A stretch of 64,000 nucleotides of DNA from Ignavibacterium sp. (lineage in GTDB: Bacteria; Bacteroidota; Ignavibacteria; Ignavibacteriales; Ignavibacteriaceae), in assembly GCF_025998815.1 (NCBI RefSeq), contig NZ_AP026678.1:620001-684000 (forward strand), read 5' to 3'. Below are positions 1 through 8,345 of this stretch, one piece after another. The notes beneath the pieces are model-generated. The model had not been told where the DNA came from. It saw only the letters and a list, made by a program, of their open reading frames with translations, and did not search any database. Position numbers and translations under genes: made by a program. Every line of letters begins with the position of its first letter. Within the stretch, counting starts at the first letter, position 1.

Positions 1-303
1 GTATTCACAGATTATGCTGTGGCTCTTGGGAATTACACATCGGAAAGAAAATTATTCGCCGCCGGAATTGATAAAATATATCACCGGCTTGAATTAATAA
101 TTATTCTCAAATCACAAACAGCTAAAGACACAGTAATTGAAATCGTCAACAATATTCAAAAGCTTCTGAGACTGAAAAGCTTTACATCGCCCACCCTTTC
201 AATATCAGAAGTTACAACTCAGTCTGAACTGATTGAATATAACGCACGCATAAATTATTTACTGCTTGAATTACGAGCAACAGAATTTGAACAATTACAA
301 TAA
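1..303 (+). CDS. Phage protein of unknown function, 5' truncated by the window edge
   Basis: The frame is open from base 1, so the gene begins left of the window; 100 residues are visible. A GTG at base 19 could serve as a start, but nothing favours it. The visible part is probably alpha/beta, with a segment of the type RLELIIILKSQTAKDTVIEI, and has no signal or membrane segment. It ends 14 bases before the tail fibre gene and is on the same strand, so it belongs to the prophage structural operon. By position and size it could be a head-tail or tail completion protein, but no family is recognised and this is a guess. Confidence 0.55.
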   Translation, partial: VFTDYAVALGNYTSERKLFAAGIDKIYHRLELIIILKSQTAKDTVIEIVNNIQKLLRLKSFTSPTLSISEVTTQSELIEYNARINYLLLELRATEFEQLQ

Positions 304-317
304 ACAGGAATCATAAT

Positions 318-3300
318 ATGTCGGATTTTTTAAAGAAGTGGGAATCTGCTTTTGACAAAAAGAATTATCGCGATATAAGGAATTACGCACCTGCGCCGCA
401 CGGTGTTAACGACCCTAACGCATCTCACTATCTGAAATCTGAGGTATTCAATAAGCTTGAAATCGCGACACTACTATCCGGCAAGGAAGATTTAATCTCT
501 CAAGGCACAACTGCACAATATTTTCGCGGCGACAAAACCTGGCAACTATTAAATACAACAGCAGTTCCGGAAGGATTAAATCTTTATTTCACTGACTCAA
601 GAGCCAGAGCTGCACTTACTGCCTCCTCTCCGATAAGCTATAACAGCTCAACAGGTAATTTTTCACTAAATTACAACACTACAAACTTAAAGCTTACAAG
701 CAATCAGCTTGACACAATACAAAACATATCAACAACTTCAACTCCAACTTTTGCTCAATTAACACTTAATAACGCCGGAACTACAACATCAAACGCTGTA
801 AGAGCGGATAGGGCAATAAATACTTCCTATCCAATAACCGGCGGCGGTAATTTAACTGCTGACAGGACAATCGGACTAAACTATAACACTACCAATTTAA
901 GGCTAACATCAAATCAACTTAACACAATACAAGATATTGCAACTAATAGCAGTCCTACTTTTAATAATTTGACAGCAACAGGGACGATAAAAGAGGCAAA
1001 CCAAACTCTATCATCAAGATATGTGGCTAAATACTATATAGTTGATAGCATCAGTCCCTGGCCTATGAATAGTTACCTGCACTATATTGAGCATAATAGG
1101 TTTGCCGGAAGACATAAATTAATTGCAGTTTATATTGATGACGTAAAAGTAACTACACCAACACAGTTTTTTGATTTGAACTTCGAGGGGGCTTATTCTT
1201 TAGGAACAGCTGGCGGTTCAAACGTTAAGTTAAGGCTTAATTTTACAGAAGATGGCTTAACTTCTCCTAACGGTTTTACATATTCGAGTGGTTATATTTA
1301 TTTACAGTTTTATCCTGGCAGACACCCTGCAAATATTGTATCTGTAAAATCAAAAAATAAAGATGGCGTTTGGACAGACCTTACAAGTAGTATTGTTCCG
1401 CTTTATAATTACGTCGGTAATTATATCTCTTATCAAATTACAGCAAATCCCTATAATTACATAACTGATTTTGAATTTATTTTTACTCCAAATCCGTCTC
1501 AGCCGGTTGGTATTACTGAAATCATGTATATTGGTACACGCATGGGTCTTAGTGAAGGAGGTATGTTTACTGTTGCAGGAGGAAGTGTATTTGGAGATAT
1601 TAATCTTTACAACGGCACAACAAAAACAATCGCCCTTTCAACTTCGGGTAATAGTTATTTTAACGCAGGTAGTGTTGGTATTGGTACAACATCACCTTCA
1701 TATAAGTTGGATGTATTTTCATCATCAGATATTGTTGCGAGCTTCAAATCATCAGGAACAAATACAAGAATTCGTGTTGATGGTAACAACAATAACGGAA
1801 TTGAGCTTTTAAATTCAGGTAATAGTAAGTGGGTTCTTGCAAGCTATCTTTATAGTGAAAATTATATATTTACTATTTACAATAAAAGCACAGCCACGCA
1901 CGCTCTTGTTGTAAACAACAGTACAAATAACGTAGGTATAAATACTGCAACACCTTCCTACAAGCTCGATGTTAGCGGCACCGGACGATTTACCGATAAG
2001 CTTACACTTGATAATATTCTCGAACAAAAAAGCACATCGGGTACAAATCAATTTTATGCAAACATCGAACAATTTGGTAATAAATCAATCGGTACAAATC
2101 CTTTTGCTTCCGGCTGGACAGGTTCAGGTTGGAGAATTGATAAAGGTATAACTGCATCAAATAGAACACACCTTGAGCTTGATGATTTAACAGTTCGTGG
2201 AACGATGAGAGTTTACGAGCTTATTATAAATCAAATAAGAGCAACAAACGGCTCTCTATTTGTTTCAAGCAGTGCGAAGGTTTTATCCGCTGTTTTAACA
2301 ACCGGAGACCCTGAAACTTATACAATTACTTTTGAAGACCCAGAAGGACATGGAGTTTGTCCCTTTCTGGTTAACGATATTATACTTGTTCAACGAGTAA
2401 GACTTGATTCAACAACTCTGGTTAAACAGATAGCTTTGCAGGTAACGAGTGTTACAGGCATAACTTTACAGGCTACTGTCCTCTACCGAAACGGTACAAT
2501 TGATAAAAACGACTTATGTGTCAGGATCGGGAACACATCAAATATAACAAGACAGGGCAGTGTTTATCTTACAAGTGATGATGCAAACGCCCCCTTTATA
2601 GATATTGTGGATGGAGTTAATAGCTGGAGCACGTGGAGTGGATTCAACAAATTAAAAGCCCGCCTTGGAAAGTTAGACGGCATAACTGACTCTTTCTTCG
2701 GAACGCTCTCCGGTTACGGCCTATATGCTAAATCGAACGCTTATTTGAGAGGTAAAATCTATGCTGAACAAGGTGGTTGGATTGCCGGATGGACAATAGA
2801 TTCCGCGCGATTATTAAGCCCAACTATTGTTGATGGAGCCGGCTATGAAACAAATTTTGAATTGGTTGCAGATGGTGGCTCCGATGCTGTTGGCGCTTAT
2901 TTGAACTATGATTTAGGTGTAATTGACACGCCAATATTTTTATCCTTCGGCAATATTAAAGACGGTTACGGTAATTTTACAGGTTACTACGGTATATCCT
3001 TCAGACAAGGTAGTTCAAACTTATTTGAACTGAGCAACAACACAACTCAGATTGCGGGCTGGAATTTTGATTACCAGAGACTTTACAAATCAACAAACAT
3101 CGAGTTAAATTCAGCAACAGATACAATCGGCGTCAATTCAAACAAAGTCAAGCTTTTCTATACTAACTCAAGTTCCTGGGGAATTGAAGGAAGAGATTCA
3201 AGTAATAACCTCGTATTTCAGCTTGGCTCAACTAACAAGATCGCCGGGTGGAATTTTATTCCAGACCACATCTACAAGCTAACAAGCGGAACACCTACAA

Positions 3301-4484
3301 CAAGTCCAGCTTATGGACTTACTATAAGCGCAACATCATCAGCATCAGTTGTAATTGCTTATGGCTCCAACTGGCAGCGTTATGTTAAACTTGGTTACCA
3401 AACTTCAGGTAACTGGTTTGGACTTGAGGGAACTGATTCAAGCGGAAATTTGATTTTTCAACTTGGTTCAACAAATAAAATCAGCGGGTGGAACTTTGAT
3501 ACCACAAAGCTGTCAAACGGAATCGTAAGCCTCGAAGCATCATCAACGATGAAAGGGTTAGTTGTTGATACTGATAAAATTAAAATAGGTAGTTTTACAT
3601 ACACGTCTCCAACTAATAGTTACTCTGATATTACAAGTTATTTGTTAAACGGATATTCGGGCATAAATAGTGGTGATACTTGGTGGGGTGATTATGGGCA
3701 AACTTTACATACTCTATCATCAACATCACAGATTTATCTTAATAAATCAAATAATACACTTTATCACTATGTGAACACTGATGCGAATCAAAGAGCAACT
3801 GATATTGACCAACTAACCTATGGCACAATACATAGATTATTTACTGACACTGAGAGAGTACTTAACCGTAAAATCAAGATTGATTTTAAACTACGCGGTA
3901 TTAAATATCAAACAGGCACCTATCACGATTTATTCGGAACAGTCAACATAATTTACTTCAACTCCTCGTGGGCGGTTATCAAACGAGAACAGGTGCTTTA
4001 TTTTCAGTTTCTTGAATCACAGGTTCCCGGCATCGGATATGCAAACGCATCGGTTATTGATAAAACAGGAGCAAACGCAATTGAAATTTTTGCGCCGGGA
4101 AATATTCCTGACATCTATGCTGTCTATATTGAATTCACTGCCGGATTCTTAAAAGGCGGTCAGTATAAACGAGCCTTGGACTTTGAAATAAGCGATCTTA
4201 AATTCTATGGTTATGAGGGAACTAAAACCCTAATAAACGAAGAAGGACTTATGATATACAATTCCGATATGAACTACCTCTCCTTCCGCAAAAACAGCTT
4301 TGAAATAAACGCTTATGATATAAAAGTTGCAAATTATCCGGTGGTCAGATTTTTAGGTAAATATTCCACTGCTCCGCAATATGGTGTTAAAGTTTCTGAT
4401 ATTTACATAAACTCCACTGATGGTAAAGTATATATTTGCTCCGGATTTAATTCATCCACTCCACAGTGGACAGTCTTGAATTAA
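318..4484 (+). CDS. Large phage tail fibre / receptor-binding protein
   Basis: This 1388-residue protein has the low-complexity Thr/Ser/Asn/Gly-rich composition of tail fibres. Several repeats are visible. A 29-residue unit (YNTTNLKLTSNQLDTIQ... followed by a PTF.NLT-type end) occurs at about 119-147 and 189-217. A GIGTTSPSYKLDV / GINTATPSYKLDV unit occurs near 451 and 537. A GWNF-centred unit (GSTNKIAGWNF type) occurs near 912, 974 and 1055, with a weaker copy near 818. These fit a trimeric fibre with repeated shaft segments and a C-terminal tip. No chaperone-type autoproteolytic domain was recognised. It lies upstream of the scaffold and capsid genes, which is unusual because fibres usually follow the tail genes. 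The function is inferred from composition and context; the receptor is unknown. Confidence 0.75.
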   Translation: MSDFLKKWESAFDKKNYRDIRNYAPAPHGVNDPNASHYLKSEVFNKLEIATLLSGKEDLISQGTTAQYFRGDKTWQLLNTTAVPEGLNLYFTDSRARAALTASSPISYNSSTGNFSLNYNTTNLKLTSNQLDTIQNISTTSTPTFAQLTLNNAGTTTSNAVRADRAINTSYPITGGGNLTADRTIGLNYNTTNLRLTSNQLNTIQDIATNSSPTFNNLTATGTIKEANQTLSSRYVAKYYIVDSISPWPMNSYLHYIEHNRFAGRHKLIAVYIDDVKVTTPTQFFDLNFEGAYSLGTAGGSNVKLRLNFTEDGLTSPNGFTYSSGYIYLQFYPGRHPANIVSVKSKNKDGVWTDLTSSIVPLYNYVGNYISYQITANPYNYITDFEFIFTPNPSQPVGITEIMYIGTRMGLSEGGMFTVAGGSVFGDINLYNGTTKTIALSTSGNSYFNAGSVGIGTTSPSYKLDVFSSSDIVASFKSSGTNTRIRVDGNNNNGIELLNSGNSKWVLASYLYSENYIFTIYNKSTATHALVVNNSTNNVGINTATPSYKLDVSGTGRFTDKLTLDNILEQKSTSGTNQFYANIEQFGNKSIGTNPFASGWTGSGWRIDKGITASNRTHLELDDLTVRGTMRVYELIINQIRATNGSLFVSSSAKVLSAVLTTGDPETYTITFEDPEGHGVCPFLVNDIILVQRVRLDSTTLVKQIALQVTSVTGITLQATVLYRNGTIDKNDLCVRIGNTSNITRQGSVYLTSDDANAPFIDIVDGVNSWSTWSGFNKLKARLGKLDGITDSFFGTLSGYGLYAKSNAYLRGKIYAEQGGWIAGWTIDSARLLSPTIVDGAGYETNFELVADGGSDAVGAYLNYDLGVIDTPIFLSFGNIKDGYGNFTGYYGISFRQGSSNLFELSNNTTQIAGWNFDYQRLYKSTNIELNSATDTIGVNSNKVKLFYTNSSSWGIEGRDSSNNLVFQLGSTNKIAGWNFIPDHIYKLTSGTPTTSPAYGLTISATSSASVVIAYGSNWQRYVKLGYQTSGNWFGLEGTDSSGNLIFQLGSTNKISGWNFDTTKLSNGIVSLEASSTMKGLVVDTDKIKIGSFTYTSPTNSYSDITSYLLNGYSGINSGDTWWGDYGQTLHTLSSTSQIYLNKSNNTLYHYVNTDANQRATDIDQLTYGTIHRLFTDTERVLNRKIKIDFKLRGIKYQTGTYHDLFGTVNIIYFNSSWAVIKREQVLYFQFLESQVPGIGYANASVIDKTGANAIEIFAPGNIPDIYAVYIEFTAGFLKGGQYKRALDFEISDLKFYGYEGTKTLINEEGLMIYNSDMNYLSFRKNSFEINAYDIKVANYPVVRFLGKYSTAPQYGVKVSDIYINSTDGKVYICSGFNSSTPQWTVLN

Positions 4485-4536
4485 AAACCTGAAAATTCAT
4501 CAAAATTCCCTGCCCAAAATCAGGCTGACTTTAACC

Positions 4537-4560
4537 TATTAGTAGAGACAACCACTAATA
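4537..4560 (+). other. Short hairpin between fibre gene and next ORF
   Basis: A perfect 7-base inverted repeat (tattagt / actaata) with a 10-base loop lies in the 90-base gap after the fibre gene. It has no run of T after it, so it is not an intrinsic terminator. It could be a leader structure or an mRNA processing site for the downstream scaffold-capsid message. It is AT-rich and could be chance. Confidence 0.3.
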
Positions 4561-4574
4561 CCAGAGGAAACCTT

Positions 4575-4943
4575 ATGAAAATTAAAATTTTTAAGCTTCT
4601 TTCGGCACTTGACGGATTAAAAAAGCTTGCCGAAAGAGACCTTCCAGCCCCGATAAGCTTCAATCTTGCCAGAGCTTTCCAGCAAATAGATAAAGAGTTA
4701 GAATTATTTGAAAAACAAAGGGTTAAACTATTGGAAAAATATGCGGTTAAACAGGATGATGGAAGTCTTATTATACCGGATGATAATACTGAAAACAGAG
4801 AAAAATATCTTGCGGAATTAAATCAGCTCATGGACTGTGAAATTGAAATCCCCTATGAGCCTATAAACATCAACAATCTTGGTGAAATCAAGCTATCAGT
4901 TTCTGATATGCTCCAGATTCAGGACTTTTTTATCAATAAATAA
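4575..4943 (+). CDS. Small phage protein of unknown function
   Basis: A 122-residue acidic protein. An N-terminal helical half (about 1-60, LFEKQRVKLLEKYAVKQDD) leads to a short acidic loop, then a C-terminal part with EIEIPYEPININNLGEIKLS. The layout (helix with KLLEKYA, then DDG and an IEI..I..I strand) resembles small conserved proteins often encoded near phage structural genes (DUF1617-like), but that match is from memory and untested. It starts with ATG 9 bases after an AGAGGAAA ribosome site and is followed 15 bases later by the scaffold-like gene. No enzymatic motif is visible. Confidence 0.6.
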   Translation: MKIKIFKLLSALDGLKKLAERDLPAPISFNLARAFQQIDKELELFEKQRVKLLEKYAVKQDDGSLIIPDDNTENREKYLAELNQLMDCEIEIPYEPININNLGEIKLSVSDMLQIQDFFINK

Positions 4944-4958
4944 GCAAGGACAAATTCT

Positions 4959-5492
4959 ATGATGGATACTGATTTAAATAAAAATCAGGGTACACCTGAC
5001 GCTAAGGGTAATAGCGGAAAAGACGGAGACGACTCTGCTCCTAAAAATCCAGAGGAAAAAACCTTTACGCAGGATGAGGTAAATCAGATAATTCAAGCCC
5101 GACTTGCAAAAGAAAAAGACAAGTACAAGGACTATGAATCTCTAAAATCTCAGATTGCGGAATTGGAACAATTAAAAGAGAAATCTTCAAAGCTTGAAAG
5201 CGAAACAAGTAACCTTAATTCGGTACTTCAGGAGGTTTATGATAGCTTGGTACAGAGCGTTGACGAGGATAAAAGAACGCTTATACCGGAGCAATTATCT
5301 TTAGCCGATAAGATTAAATATATTAATTCAAACCGCGCCACTTTACTTACTCCACAGCCTAAAACTCCTCCAAAAGAACCAAATCCCAAAGGAGAGCCTG
5401 GTCTCTTCGGCGGAAAATACTCTACACTTGTTGAATTCGCCTCCAAAGACCCCAAAGGTTACTACGAAGCGCGTAAAGCAGGCAAGATTTAA
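4959..5492 (+). CDS. Phage scaffold-like protein
   Basis: A 177-residue charged protein directly upstream of the capsid gene. The first 35 residues are Gly/Asp/Lys-rich and disordered. Residues about 35-105 start with FTQDEVNQIIQARLAKEK and continue as a long coiled coil. The C-terminus is Pro/Gly-rich and ends in a short basic segment, DPKGYYEARKAGKI. The FTQ-E-V-N-I-.RLA signature and the coiled coil followed by a C-terminal basic tail are typical of phage scaffolding proteins of the DUF4355/GP20 type, which guide capsid assembly and are then lost or cleaved. Position immediately before the coat gene supports this. No protease domain is seen. Confidence 0.7.
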   Translation: MMDTDLNKNQGTPDAKGNSGKDGDDSAPKNPEEKTFTQDEVNQIIQARLAKEKDKYKDYESLKSQIAELEQLKEKSSKLESETSNLNSVLQEVYDSLVQSVDEDKRTLIPEQLSLADKIKYINSNRATLLTPQPKTPPKEPNPKGEPGLFGGKYSTLVEFASKDPKGYYEARKAGKI

Positions 5493-5540
5493 ACGCACAC
5501 ACCGAAATCCAATCACTTTATTTAATCAGGAGAATTTTAT

Positions 5541-6356
5541 ATGTCCACAACTTTAGCTACCCTGAGTGGTCTTCAGGATAAAATTATTGCCGACAGCACA
5601 GCGCTTTTCAGACTACGTTCTGATTTATTTAACGCTGTTTATACACAATCAGCAGGTTCAGCAAGCGTCGTTCAGTTTATGTCAAGCGGCGTTCCGGGAG
5701 CCGCAACAAAACAGGCAGTCGAAAACACAGATGTTACTCCAACAGTTGTTACCATCAGTGATGTTCCTGCACAGTTAGAAACCTATCCTATTTTGGTAAG
5801 ATCAAGTAAAATATCAATCGCTGCTCCTAACGCAGAACTAAAAATTGCAGAACAGCTTGCAGGTGGAATTGCAAGAACAGTTGACACAATCATAGCTCAG
5901 TTATTCAACGGGTTTTCAAACGCTGTTGGTGACAACGCTACTGATGTCAATATTGATAGTTTCTTCACCGCAGTAGCAAAACTTGATGAATCAGGTTATG
6001 TAGGTGATAAAGTTGCAGTTTTACACCCTATGACCTGGAAGAAAATCGGTAAAGATATTCTCGGCTTATCAGGCGCCGGAAACAAAGCAAACGAATATCT
6101 TACACGCGGTTATATTGCAAACGTTGGCGGCGTTGATATTTATGTCTCTCCCTGGGTCGATGCTTCAGGTCAGTACACCAACGGTGTTTATTTCAAAGAA
6201 GCACTCGGCTTAGGATACAGAGAACCTGTAATTGATATTGAATCTATGCCTAACCTTGAGAAAGTAGCAGTTGACTTCCTGGCAACAGCTTTCCTCAAAG
6301 CAGTCGAATTGACTGATGCCGCTGGTGTTAAATTAATCGATAAACTTGTAGTATAA
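5541..6356 (+). CDS. Phage major capsid protein
   Basis: A 271-residue protein that would form the head shell. It begins MSTTLATLSGLQDKI and has a run of coat-like features: a mid-region rich in Val/Ala/Thr, TYPILVRSSKISIAAPNAELK near 81-101, a hydrophobic helix that carries AGGIARTVDTIIAQLFNGF, then LHPMTWKKIGKDI. The last resembles the inner-domain signature of N4-gp56/HK97-type coat proteins, where a conserved M-W segment lies after V.HP. It follows the scaffold-like gene, has a good AGGAGAA site 8 bases before ATG, and is followed by a strong intrinsic terminator as expected for the most expressed late gene. The exact coat family is not certain. Confidence 0.75.
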   Translation: MSTTLATLSGLQDKIIADSTALFRLRSDLFNAVYTQSAGSASVVQFMSSGVPGAATKQAVENTDVTPTVVTISDVPAQLETYPILVRSSKISIAAPNAELKIAEQLAGGIARTVDTIIAQLFNGFSNAVGDNATDVNIDSFFTAVAKLDESGYVGDKVAVLHPMTWKKIGKDILGLSGAGNKANEYLTRGYIANVGGVDIYVSPWVDASGQYTNGVYFKEALGLGYREPVIDIESMPNLEKVAVDFLATAFLKAVELTDAAGVKLIDKLVV

Positions 6357-6364
6357 TTACCGAC

Positions 6365-6388
6365 AGCCCCGATAATTCGGGGCTTTTA
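6365..6388 (+). terminator. Intrinsic terminator after capsid gene
   Basis: A perfect 8-bp stem (agccccga / tcggggct) with a 4-base loop is followed by TTTT. It lies 9 bases after the capsid stop codon. It probably lets only part of transcription pass to the tail genes, giving more coat than tail message. Confidence 0.85.
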
Positions 6389-6414
6389 ATAACCTTATAA
6401 TTGGAGAATTAACT

Positions 6415-7407
6415 ATGTCAGCAATTAGAGTATTGCAGGACTACACTTTCACAGCAGAAAGAGAGACGATTTACGGTCAGGAAAACGACACTGCGCCAGT
6501 AGGATTGCCAACAGAAAATCTTGAATTCACTTTAGAGCCGAACAAACACAGACTCAATCGTGCCTGGGGCTTCAGAGGATTTCACTCTGCCAATAGCTGG
6601 AACGATACTTTTAACGTGGTTCCAACCGCTCAATCAAAGATTCTTATAACCCCACAAATATTGCATCTGCTTTTACCTGGCTTACTTCAGAGTAAACCTG
6701 ATTGGACCGCAACAGCAGATGTCTGGACGATGAAAGCAAATAACTACGCGCAACTTCCTGGTGTTAAAACTGCCAACGAAGGATATTTCTTTGACCTTGC
6801 GAGAAGATTTCAGGATGGAACCGGTGAATTGATGAAGGGCGCTGTTGTCAACAGCCTCAAATTGTCTGTCTCCCCTACTGATGATGAAGGTATTTTGTCC
6901 GGCGAATTTCAATTTATCGGATCTGCAATTGATCGTAATTTTTCAGCAACAGGAACTGTAACTCACGCACCCCTGACAAATATGTATCGCTGGGGTAATC
7001 TCTCACAGGTGAGCTATAACAACAATCCTCTTTTAAGCGATTTTATCTCCTGCGAGTTAAATATCACCAACGGTGCAAAGTTTGCTCAGGATTTAACTTC
7101 TTCAGAGATAGTATTTCCTAAGTGGGAAGTTACAGGCACAATTAAAGTTGTTGCCAACGCTTATACCGAAGCGATGAAAAACGATTGCCTGCTCAAAGAT
7201 GTGAATATGGCTGTTCCGATAAAAATCGTGTTTGGAAATTCAAATCCTTCAGCTGAGGGTGATTTAGCAATTACTGTTAACGCATATCTTACAGGCTATA
7301 AGCCTGATTACACAGAAGGAGAAGTAATTGAGTTCACTTTTGAGGGCGTTTTTGGAAACTCAGTTTCGCCCGTCGAATTCAAATTCTTCTACGATACAAC
7401 ACCGTAA
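6415..7407 (+). CDS. Probable major tail tube protein
   Basis: A 330-residue, beta-rich protein of the size expected for a siphovirus tail tube subunit. The assignment rests mainly on order: it is immediately before the two tail assembly chaperones and the tape measure gene, as in lambda (V, G/GT, H). The C-terminal half has alternating short strands (KWEVTGTIKVVANAYTEAM, EVIEFTFEGVFGNS) of the type seen in tube proteins. It has an AATTGGAGAA ribosome site and a terminator directly downstream, both consistent with high expression. An unusual head-tail joining function cannot be excluded. Confidence 0.6.
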   Translation: MSAIRVLQDYTFTAERETIYGQENDTAPVGLPTENLEFTLEPNKHRLNRAWGFRGFHSANSWNDTFNVVPTAQSKILITPQILHLLLPGLLQSKPDWTATADVWTMKANNYAQLPGVKTANEGYFFDLARRFQDGTGELMKGAVVNSLKLSVSPTDDEGILSGEFQFIGSAIDRNFSATGTVTHAPLTNMYRWGNLSQVSYNNNPLLSDFISCELNITNGAKFAQDLTSSEIVFPKWEVTGTIKVVANAYTEAMKNDCLLKDVNMAVPIKIVFGNSNPSAEGDLAITVNAYLTGYKPDYTEGEVIEFTFEGVFGNSVSPVEFKFFYDTTP

Positions 7408-7412
7408 ATTCC

Positions 7413-7448
7413 GGGGTTGTCAATAAGACAGCCCCCTTTATTTTTTTC
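7413..7448 (+). terminator. Intrinsic terminator after tail tube gene
   Basis: A 9-bp stem (ggggttgtc / gacagcccc, one G-U pair) with a 5-base loop is followed by a T-rich tract including seven consecutive T. It starts 5 bases after the tube stop codon. Confidence 0.85.
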
Positions 7449-7480
7449 GATAAACTATTTACCAAAGGAGGAATTTTTTT

Positions 7481-7858
7481 ATGGCAATTGCCCTTTCCAG
7501 AAAAACTGTTGACTATATTTTAGAATCAGATCGAAAGCTTGATAAATCAGAACAAACGATTTTTAAGATCAAACCTCTTTCAGCAAAGCAGTACGCAAGG
7601 ATTCAGGACTCTATGCGCTTTTCAAGAAAAGACAACGGCGACTCGAATATAGAGAATCTTGGGACTTATACTTATGAAGTTCTGCTTTATGGTCTTGTTG
7701 GTTGGGAAAACTTCAAGGATGCGGACTCTCAGGAGGTTAAATTTAACAGTAAAGCTGTTGATGAATCAATTGATTATCTTCCGATAGATGTAAGATATGA
7801 ACTTGCTAACGCAATTATGGAACTAAGCTTATTGGGTGGAGACAAGGAAAAAAACTAA
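7481..7858 (+). CDS. Tail assembly chaperone, short form (G-like)
   Basis: A 125-residue protein preceded by a strong AAAGGAGG site. It lies between the tube and tape measure genes, where siphoviruses encode the chaperone that coats the tape measure protein during tail assembly. It contains a helical region (SAKQYARIQDSMRFSRK) and a C-terminal LANAIMELSLLGG helix. Its last three sense codons are GAA AAA AAC before TAA, which contain a canonical -1 slippery heptamer at 7849-7855. Slippage there would join it to the next frame and give a 258-residue GT-type product. The next frame has no ATG, which supports this. Confidence 0.8.
   Translation: MAIALSRKTVDYILESDRKLDKSEQTIFKIKPLSAKQYARIQDSMRFSRKDNGDSNIENLGTYTYEVLLYGLVGWENFKDADSQEVKFNSKAVDESIDYLPIDVRYELANAIMELSLLGGDKEKN
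7849..7855 (+). other. -1 ribosomal frameshift site A_AAA_AAC
   Basis: The heptamer fits X_XXY_YYZ in the zero frame (gaA AAA AAC TAA), with the stop codon directly after it. After a -1 slip reading continues CTA ATA TTG GCG GCT into the second chaperone frame, which stays open to 8256. The segment just downstream can fold weakly (gcgg / ccgc with flanking A-T pairs), which could help pausing, but this fold is marginal. Confidence 0.85.
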
Positions 7859-7860
7859 TA

Positions 7861-8256
7861 TTGGCGGCTTTTTGGTCCGCATATGACAAGAAGGATGAAA
7901 TCAAATTTCCAAAGCACGTGGATTTTCCTTTTGAAGCTGTAAATTTTAATCGTCAAAAAAAGCTTTGTTATAACAAAAAGGAATTGCTGGAACACCTTCT
8001 GTGCAAGGACGAATTAAAGCCGCTTGTTTTAATACTTGCAGCAAGAGTTCATCCGGAGTTTTTTATTTCAGAAGACAGCTTTGTTCTTATCGGACAATAT
8101 GTGAACTTCAAAAGATACGGTATGCAATTTCTTTATCCAAAAGGGATGAAGGAAATACCGAATATTGTATTTCAAGCCTTTCAGATTATTTCTTCCACAC
8201 TTGAACAAGTTGAAGCTGATGCAATAAAGTCAGCAAAAAGCAAAGACAGTAAATAA
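7861..8256 (+). CDS. Tail assembly chaperone, frameshift extension (T-like)
   Basis: An open frame of about 131 residues in the -1 frame relative to the preceding gene. Its only upstream initiator is a TTG that begins 2 bases after the previous stop and has no independent ribosome site. It most likely exists as the C-terminal half of a frameshift fusion (133 residues after the slip). The sequence is helical, begins FWSAYDKKDE and ends in a Lys/Ser-rich tail. By analogy with lambda GT, this half would bind tail tube protein while the first half coats the tape measure. Independent translation from the TTG is possible but seems less likely. Confidence 0.8.
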   Translation: MAAFWSAYDKKDEIKFPKHVDFPFEAVNFNRQKKLCYNKKELLEHLLCKDELKPLVLILAARVHPEFFISEDSFVLIGQYVNFKRYGMQFLYPKGMKEIPNIVFQAFQIISSTLEQVEADAIKSAKSKDSK

Positions 8257-8280
8257 ATAAAGATTAACAATATAATTCAG

Positions 8281-8331
8281 AGGATGTATATCAAAATAAT
8301 TCCGCGCAATTTGATATTACATCCTTTTTTT
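8281..8331 (+). terminator. Intrinsic terminator before tape measure gene
   Basis: A long stem (aggatgtatatcaaa with its complement, one bulged base) and a 14-base loop are followed by six T. It lies 25 bases after the chaperone stop. It is the third terminator within 2 kb and would further step down expression before the tape measure gene. Confidence 0.8.
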
Positions 8332-8345
8332 ATAAGGTAACAACT

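Noticed and set aside
1471-2151. Overlapping open frames on both strands within the tail fibre gene
   Set aside because: Repetitive and low-complexity sequence of the fibre gene produces them; no ribosome sites and no recognisable protein character.
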